This document shows positions 59,239 to 64,000 of a stretch of DNA of 64,000 nt, in pieces. Source of the DNA: Streptomyces sp. NBC_00234 (GTDB taxonomy: Bacteria; Actinomycetota; Actinomycetes; Streptomycetales; Streptomycetaceae). Position numbers and translations under genes: made by a program. The DNA is taken from assembly GCF_036195325.1 (NCBI RefSeq), contig NZ_CP108101.1, positions 6,758,001 through 6,822,000 on the forward strand. Direction: 5' to 3'. The notes under the pieces are model-generated. The model was not told the DNA's origin and ran no database searches. It saw nothing but the letters and a program-made list of their open reading frames with translations. Positions within the stretch are counted from its first letter, which is position 1, and each line of letters starts with the position of its first letter.

Positions 59239-60087
59239 TCAGCCCTGACCGGCCATCGCCTCCAGGGCGATGCGGTGCTCACCCGCGTACACGTTCATGG
59301 ACGGACCCCGGAGGAAGCCGACCAGGGTCAGTCCGGTCTCGGCCGCCAGGTCGACGGCCAGCGAGGACGGTGCGGACACGGCGGCGAGCATCGGGATGCC
59401 GGCCATCACCGCCTTCTGCACCAGCTCGAACGACGCCCGCCCGGACACCAGCAGAATCGCCCGCGAGAGCGGCAGCCGGTGGTCGGTGAGGGCGCGGCCG
59501 ACGAGCTTGTCCACCGCGTTGTGCCGGCCGACGTCCTCCCGGATGTCGAGCATCTCGCCCGACTCCGAGAACAACGCCGCCGCGTGCAGACCCCCGGTCC
59601 GGTCGAACACCCGTTGTGCTTCGCGCAGCCGGTCGGGGAGGCCGGCGAGCAGCTCGGGTGTCACCCGGACCGGGGGAGTGTCGGCGACGGGATGACGGGT
59701 CGTGGTGCGGACGGCGTCGAGGCTCGCCTTTCCGCACAGGCCGCACGACGACGTGGTGTAGACGTTGCGTTCGAGCGTGATGTCGGGGACCACGACACCA
59801 GGCGCGAGTTTCACGTCGACCACGTTGTACGTGTTGGCTCCGTCGGCCGTCGCTCCGGCGCAGTACACGATCGACTGCACCTCGGAGCCTTCACCGAGCA
59901 CGCCCTCGCTCACCAGGAAGCCCGCCGCAAGGGCGAAGTCGTCGCCCGGGGTGCGCATCGTGATGGCGAGCGGCTTGCCGTTCAGCCGGATCTCCAGGGG
60001 CTCCTCGGCGACCAGGGTGTCGGGGCGGGTGGAGACCGCCCCGTCCCGGATGCGGATGGTGCGGCGGCGCTCGGTGACCCGTCCCAT
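59239..60087 (-). CDS. fdhD: Formate dehydrogenase accessory sulfurtransferase FdhD
   Basis: A 282-residue FdhD. The sulfur-carrying cysteines are Cys115 and Cys118 in TTSSCGLCGKASLDA. Other landmarks are LVAEEPLEIRLNGKPLAITMRTPGDDFALAAGFLVSEG, GGLHAAALF, REDVGRHNAVDKLVG, LLVSGRASFELVQKAVMAGIPMLAAVSAPSSLAVDLA and GLTLVGFLRG. FdhD passes sulfur from the IscS desulfurase to the molybdenum bis-MGD cofactor, essential for formate dehydrogenase activity. It is the last gene of the fdh operon, five bases after the ferredoxin-like subunit gene. Confidence 0.95.
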   Translation of the reverse strand: MGRVTERRRTIRIRDGAVSTRPDTLVAEEPLEIRLNGKPLAITMRTPGDDFALAAGFLVSEGVLGEGSEVQSIVYCAGATADGANTYNVVDVKLAPGVVVPDITLERNVYTTSSCGLCGKASLDAVRTTTRHPVADTPPVRVTPELLAGLPDRLREAQRVFDRTGGLHAAALFSESGEMLDIREDVGRHNAVDKLVGRALTDHRLPLSRAILLVSGRASFELVQKAVMAGIPMLAAVSAPSSLAVDLAAETGLTLVGFLRGPSMNVYAGEHRIALEAMAGQG

Positions 60088-60092
60088 GGCGG

Positions 60093-60953
60093 TTAAACCC
60101 GATTCTGTACGTGTTGGAAGCCGAAACGGCCCTTGATGCAGAGGTTGCCGTGGGTCACCGGGTTGTCGTGCGGCGAGGTGACCTTGACGATCTCATTGTC
60201 CTGCACATGGAGGGTGACATTGCAGCCGACGCCGCAGTACGCGCAGACGGTGGTGGTCTCGGTCTGGGCCGGTTCGTCCCAGGTACCGGCCGCGCGCATG
60301 TCGAATTCGCTCTTGAAGGAGAGCGCCCCGGTGGGGCACACCTCGATGCAGTTGCCGCAGTAGACGCACGCCGAATCGGTCAGCGGCGCGTCGTGCTCGG
60401 TGGAGATACGGGCATCGAAACCGCGCCCCGCCACGGCGATGGCGAAGGTGTTCTGCCACTGCTCACCGCAGGCGTCGACGCACTTGTAGCAGAGGACGCA
60501 CTTGTCGTAGTCGCGGACGTAGAGATCGTTGTCGACCTTCGGCTCCTCGTTGACCCGGGCGGCGTCCGGGCCGAAACGGTCCGGCTTCGCCTCGTACTCC
60601 TTGAGCCATTCCGCCGCGCGGGGCGTCGTCGACAGGTCGGTGGACGAGGCGAGCAGCTCCAGGACCACCTTGCGGCTGTGCCTGGCCCGTTCGGTGTCCG
60701 TCAGCACGGTCATGCCCGCCTCCGCCCGCCGCGAGCACGCCGGCGCCAGGGTGCGGGCCCCCTCCACCTCGACGACGCAGACCCGGCAGGCGTTCTTGGG
60801 CGTGAGTGTGTCGCCCTGGCACAGGGTGGGGATGTCCTTGCCCGCGGCCCGGCAGGCGTCCAGGATCGTCGAACCCTCCGGAACCCGGGTCTCCTGCCCG
60901 TCGAGGGTGAACTCGACGAGACGGCGCGGCAGTCGCAGCGGTACAGCGGTCAC
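60093..60953 (-). CDS. Formate dehydrogenase iron-sulfur subunit carrying the catalytic subunit's FeS motif
   Basis: A 286-residue protein. Residues 13-80 are a [2Fe-2S] ferredoxin domain (Cys45, 56, 59, 73; TLCQGDTLTPKNACRVCVVEV). Residues 150-210 hold two [4Fe-4S] sites (Cys152/155/158/162 and 196/199/202/206), as in HoxU/NuoG heads. The last 50 residues add VCAYCGVGCNV with Cys237, 240 and 244 and Cys272 in LCIKGRFGFQ, which is the N-terminal [4Fe-4S] motif of molybdopterin oxidoreductases. The chain ends right after it. So the cluster that normally begins the formate dehydrogenase catalytic subunit is carried here. Its GTG overlaps the upstream gene by four bases (GTGA). Confidence 0.88.
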   Translation of the reverse strand: MTAVPLRLPRRLVEFTLDGQETRVPEGSTILDACRAAGKDIPTLCQGDTLTPKNACRVCVVEVEGARTLAPACSRRAEAGMTVLTDTERARHSRKVVLELLASSTDLSTTPRAAEWLKEYEAKPDRFGPDAARVNEEPKVDNDLYVRDYDKCVLCYKCVDACGEQWQNTFAIAVAGRGFDARISTEHDAPLTDSACVYCGNCIEVCPTGALSFKSEFDMRAAGTWDEPAQTETTTVCAYCGVGCNVTLHVQDNEIVKVTSPHDNPVTHGNLCIKGRFGFQHVQNRV

Positions 60954-62824
60954 TTGTAGACCCCCAGACGGTCGATGGCGGACTCCACGGCGTTCCACGC
61001 GGTCTGCCCCAGACCGCAGATCGAGGCGTCCCTCATGGCCTGCCCCACCTCTCTCATGAGCGCGATGTCCTCGGCGGCCCCGGCGCCGGTCCGGTCCACG
61101 ATCCGGTGCAGCGCCTCCTCCTGGCGCACGGTGCCCACCCGGCAGGGCACGCACTGTCCGCACGACTCGTCGCGGAAGAACTCCGCGATCCGCAGCAGGA
61201 TGCGCGGCAGTTCGACGGAGTCGTCCAGGACCAGCACGACACCCGAACCGAGGGTCGTGCCCGCCGCCCGCGTCCCCTCGAAGGTGAGCGGGATGTCCAG
61301 TTCGTCGGGGCGTACGAAGCCGCCGGCCGCGCCGCCGAGCAGGACGGCCCGCAGATTCTCCGCGGGGCCCGCGAGACCGAGCAGGTCCCGCAGGTTCGCG
61401 CCGAACGGCAGCTCGTAGATACCGGGCCGTGCGACCTGCCCCGAGACGCAGAACAGCTTGGTGCCGGTCGACGATCCGGAGCCCGTCGCCGCGAAGGCGG
61501 CGCCGCCCCGCTCCAGGATCGGCAGCACGTTGACGAGCGTCTCGACGTTGTTGACGGCGGTCGGCTTGCCGAAGAGCCCCTTCTCCACGGGGAACGGCGG
61601 TTTGGACCGCGGTTCGCCGCGCTGCCCCTCGATCGAGTTGAAGATCGCGGTCTCCTCGCCGCAGATGTACGCCCCCGCGCCGCGCCGGATCTCGATGTCG
61701 AAGGCGTATCCCTGCCCGAGGACGTCGGCACCCAGCAGCCCGCGGGCACGGGCTGCCGATAGCGCGTTGCTCAGCCGTTCGTACGCGCGCGGGTACTCGC
61801 CACGCAGGTAGAGGTAGCCGCGCTCGGCGCCGATGGCGTACCCGGCGACGGTCATCGCCTCGATCAGCGCGAACGGGTCGCCCTCCATCAGGACGCGGTC
61901 CTTGAACGTGCCCGGTTCGCTCTCGTCGGCGTTGCAGACCAGATAGTGCGGGCCGTCGGCCTGCTGGGCGGTCGCCTGCCACTTGCGTCCGGTGGGGAAC
62001 GCGGCGCCGCCCCGGCCGACCAGGCCGGCGTCCAGCACCTCGCGGATCACTCCGGCGGGACCGAGCGCGAACGCCCTGCGCAGCGCGGTGTATCCGCCGG
62101 CGGCCCGGTAGTCGTCGAGGGAGGCCGGGTCGACGGTGCCGACGCGCTTGAGCAGGACGAGGGAGGGGTCGCCGGCCTGGGGGACGGCTGCCGCGGCGGG
62201 GGGTTCGGCGGGCGCGGTGGCGGGGGAGCGGGTGGCCGCGGCGAGGGCGGGCGCGGTGGCGGGGGCGATGACCGCCGAGCACCGGGAGGTCCCCCCGGTG
62301 GGCTGTTCCCCCGCCGGACCGCCGCCCGCCCGGAGCAGCAGCGCCGCCGGAGCCCTCTCGCACAGGCCCAGGCAGGGGCTCTCCTGCCAGACCGCGCCCT
62401 CCACCGGAGTGCCCGGCTCGCCGAACTCCGAGCGCAGGTCCCCGCAGAGAGCCCCCGCACCGCGGGCCGCGCAGGCCAGGTCCGTGCACACGTGCAGGAC
62501 CTTCGCCGGGCGGGGCTTCACCGAGAACAGGGAGTAGAACGTCGCGACGCCGTACGCCTCCGCCGGAGCCACCGTCAGCCGTCGGCAGATGTAGTCCAGC
62601 GCGCCTTCGCTGATCCATCCCACACGGTCGTTCACCGCGTGCAGGGCGGGCAGGAGCTGGTCGCGCCGGTCCTTGGCGGCCGAGGCGCCGCCCGTCGCCC
62701 AGCGCAGATCCCCGTCGGTGCGTTCGGCGGCCCCCTCCCAGCCGGACGGCGGGGGACCGAGGAGTGCGTCCACGGCGGCCCGTTCGGCATCGGAGGGTGC
62801 GGCACCGGTGAATCTCAGGTCCAT
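60950..62824 (-). CDS. NuoE-NuoF fusion (NAD-reducing diaphorase subunit of formate dehydrogenase)
   Basis: A 624-residue fusion. Residues 50-165 are a NuoE-type thioredoxin-like [2Fe-2S] domain with Cys113, Cys118, Cys151 and Cys155. An Ala/Pro/Thr-rich linker (about 185-215) leads to a NuoF-type domain: NADH site GRGGAAFPTG (270-279), FMN site YLVCNADESEPGTFKDR, GAYICGEETAIFNSIEG, and the [4Fe-4S] motif SCGQCVPCRVGT with a last Cys in SICGLG. It accepts electrons from formate oxidation through the iron-sulfur subunit and reduces NAD+. The ATG at 62824 overlaps the end of the catalytic-subunit gene by ten bases. Confidence 0.92.
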   Translation of the reverse strand: MDLRFTGAAPSDAERAAVDALLGPPPSGWEGAAERTDGDLRWATGGASAAKDRRDQLLPALHAVNDRVGWISEGALDYICRRLTVAPAEAYGVATFYSLFSVKPRPAKVLHVCTDLACAARGAGALCGDLRSEFGEPGTPVEGAVWQESPCLGLCERAPAALLLRAGGGPAGEQPTGGTSRCSAVIAPATAPALAAATRSPATAPAEPPAAAAVPQAGDPSLVLLKRVGTVDPASLDDYRAAGGYTALRRAFALGPAGVIREVLDAGLVGRGGAAFPTGRKWQATAQQADGPHYLVCNADESEPGTFKDRVLMEGDPFALIEAMTVAGYAIGAERGYLYLRGEYPRAYERLSNALSAARARGLLGADVLGQGYAFDIEIRRGAGAYICGEETAIFNSIEGQRGEPRSKPPFPVEKGLFGKPTAVNNVETLVNVLPILERGGAAFAATGSGSSTGTKLFCVSGQVARPGIYELPFGANLRDLLGLAGPAENLRAVLLGGAAGGFVRPDELDIPLTFEGTRAAGTTLGSGVVLVLDDSVELPRILLRIAEFFRDESCGQCVPCRVGTVRQEEALHRIVDRTGAGAAEDIALMREVGQAMRDASICGLGQTAWNAVESAIDRLGVYK

Positions 62825-64000
62825 GCGGGCACCAGCTTCTCTATCCGTACGGCGGACGCCTTGAACTCGGCGGTGCCGGCGATCGGGCAGTTCGCCTCGA
62901 TCGTCAGCTGGTTGGTGTCGATCTCGTCGGGAAAGTGCATGGTCATGAAGGCGAGCCCCGGCCGCAGCCCGTGGTCGATCCACACGGGTGCGGTGACGCT
63001 GCCCCGCCGGGAGGAGACCCGTACCTGTTCCTCGCTCGTCACCCCGTACGCCTCGGCGTCCTCCGGGCAGAGCTCGATGTACTCGCCCCGGCGCAGCGGG
63101 GAGGCGTAACTCCCGCTCTGCACGCCTGTGTTGTACGAGTCGAGGCGCCGCCCCGTCGTCAGGCGCAGCGGATACGTCTCGTCGGTGAGGTCGACCGGCG
63201 GATCGTGCGCCACCAGGCCGAACGGGGCCGCGGGACCCCGGCGCACCGGGTCGGTCTCCCAGAGCCGGGCGTGCAGGAAGGACGAGGGCAGCTTCTCCGT
63301 GTCCGGGCAGGGCCACTGGAGCCCCTGGTGCTCGGCCAGCCGGTCGTAGGTCATGCCGAAGTGGTCCGGGGACAGGGCCCGCAGCTCGTTCCAGACGGTC
63401 TCGGCGTCGGTGAACTTCCAGTCGTGTCCCAGCCGTCCGGCCAGCGCGCAGATGATGTCGATGTCCTCGCGGGCCTCGCCCGGCGGGACCAGGGCCGCCC
63501 GGACCCGCTGCACCCGCCGTTCGCTGTTGGTCGTCGTGCCGTCCGTCTCCGCCCACGCGGCGGCGGCGGGCAGGACGACATCGGCCATCTCGGCGGTCTT
63601 CGTGAGGAAGATGTCCTGCACCACGAGATGGTCGAGCGAGGCGAGCCGCCGTACGGCCTGTTCGCTGTCGGCCTCGGACTGCGCCGGGTTCTCGCCGATG
63701 CAGTACACGGCCCGCAGGTCGCCGCTCTCCATCGCCTCGAACATCTCGGTGAGCGTCTTGCCGTACCGGGGCTGGATCACGGTGTCCCAGGACCGTTCGA
63801 ACTTCTGCCGCGACCGCGGGTCGAGGATGTCCTGGAAGCCCGGCAGCCTGTTGGGGATGGCGCCCATGTCGCCGCCGCCCTGGACGTTGTTCTGACCGCG
63901 CAGCGGCTGCACCCCGGAGCCGTACCGTCCGACGTGCCCGGTGAGCATCGACAGGTTGATGAGGGCCCGCACGTTGTCGGTGCCGTTGTGGTGCTCCGTG
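62815..64000 (-). CDS. Formate dehydrogenase catalytic (molybdopterin) subunit, C-terminal part
   Basis: The visible 394 residues are the C-terminal part of a molybdopterin oxidoreductase; the frame is open at the right edge of the window. EHHNGTDNVRALINLSMLTG, PLRGQNNVQGGGDMGAIPNRLPG, VYCIGENPAQSEADSEQ, DIFLTKTAEMADVVLPAAAAWAETDGTTTNSERRVQRVR are the bis-MGD-binding formate dehydrogenase pattern. The molydop-binding beta barrel begins with YPLRLTTGRRLDSYNTGVQS and ends with ANCPIAGTAEFKASAVRIEKL. It oxidises formate to CO2 and passes electrons to the iron-sulfur and NuoEF-type subunits encoded downstream. Whether it keeps its own N-terminal [4Fe-4S] motif lies outside the window. Confidence 0.93.
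   Translation of the reverse strand, partial: TEHHNGTDNVRALINLSMLTGHVGRYGSGVQPLRGQNNVQGGGDMGAIPNRLPGFQDILDPRSRQKFERSWDTVIQPRYGKTLTEMFEAMESGDLRAVYCIGENPAQSEADSEQAVRRLASLDHLVVQDIFLTKTAEMADVVLPAAAAWAETDGTTTNSERRVQRVRAALVPPGEAREDIDIICALAGRLGHDWKFTDAETVWNELRALSPDHFGMTYDRLAEHQGLQWPCPDTEKLPSSFLHARLWETDPVRRGPAAPFGLVAHDPPVDLTDETYPLRLTTGRRLDSYNTGVQSGSYASPLRRGEYIELCPEDAEAYGVTSEEQVRVSSRRGSVTAPVWIDHGLRPGLAFMTMHFPDEIDTNQLTIEANCPIAGTAEFKASAVRIEKLVPAWT

Noticed and set aside
60093..62618. A continuous 841-codon frame suggesting a giant iron-sulfur subunit
   Set aside because: Upstream of 60953 it runs out of frame through the NuoE-NuoF fusion gene; the GTGA overlap marks the true start.
1..64000. tRNA, rRNA or riboswitch genes
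   Set aside because: I saw no cloverleaf, rRNA or known riboswitch consensus while reading; a covariance-model scan would be needed to exclude them firmly.

Overview
The window is high-GC actinobacterial DNA, almost certainly from a Streptomyces chromosome. Evidence: GC-rich third codon positions, frequent GTG/TTG starts behind GGAG-type ribosome binding sites, many 4-bp stop/start overlaps, a WhiB-like protein beside an SsgA-like sporulation protein, an ECF41-type sigma factor, a second enolase, a second-type LigA and a short MreB-like protein. The mix of metabolic, regulatory and paralogous genes fits a chromosome arm. I see no rRNA, tRNA, CRISPR array or prophage.

Layout. 0-4 kb: start of a secreted protein, a SnoaL-like protein, an IS630-type element with a damaged transposase, and a MarR regulator divergent from an extra enolase. 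4-13 kb: an SDR oxidoreductase and an ECF41 (SigJ-type) sigma factor, then a plus-strand run of stress and detoxification genes: DoxX, isochorismatase-type hydrolase, second DoxX, Dps, esterase, YtcJ-like amidohydrolase, acetate-transporter-like protein and a small GNAT. A likely ECF41 promoter lies before the first DoxX. 13-22 kb: chloroperoxidase-type hydrolase, luciferase-like monooxygenase and FMN reductase; WhiB-like/SsgA-like pair; another hydrolase; a secreted beta-propeller; a second HSL-type esterase paralogous to the first; an AraC regulator. 22-29 kb: a STAND-type XRE/NB-ARC/TPR regulator next to the broken head of a relative, an arginase-fold protein missing metal-binding histidines, a DUF5107 protein, a MITE-like element, a VOC protein and a methyltransferase.

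29-41 kb has a lipid/envelope flavour: PAP2-diacylglycerol kinase fusion, IclR plus gluconolactonase pair, a 0.6-kb intergenic region of nested perfect inverted repeats, an aminotransferase-fold protein without the usual lysine, an NAPE-PLD-like hydrolase, DedA, a second metallo-hydrolase, a membrane-anchored phosphodiesterase and a 2-oxoglutarate/Fe(II) oxygenase. 41-48 kb: NAD-dependent DNA ligase, MreB-like protein, a translationally coupled secreted Pro-rich protein, a fused SecDF and a pterin dehydratase. 48-59 kb: LysR and AraC regulators, SAM methyltransferases, NmrA-like reductase, lipoprotein, ricin-type lectin, aldo/keto reductase, long-chain acyl-CoA ligase, and a LysR/bile-acid-symporter pair. 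59-64 kb: a minus-strand NAD-linked formate dehydrogenase operon (catalytic subunit cut by the window end, NuoE-NuoF fusion, ferredoxin-like subunit, FdhD). The FeS motif of the catalytic subunit sits on the ferredoxin-like subunit.

The most unusual items are the MreB-like/secreted/SecDF cluster, the rearranged formate dehydrogenase, the nested inverted repeats near 33.2 kb, the lysine-less aminotransferase-fold protein coupled to a phospholipase-D-like hydrolase, the MITE at 28 kb, and the ECF41 promoter with an adjoining redox gene run. All functions are inferred from reading the sequence and family knowledge; no database search was run.
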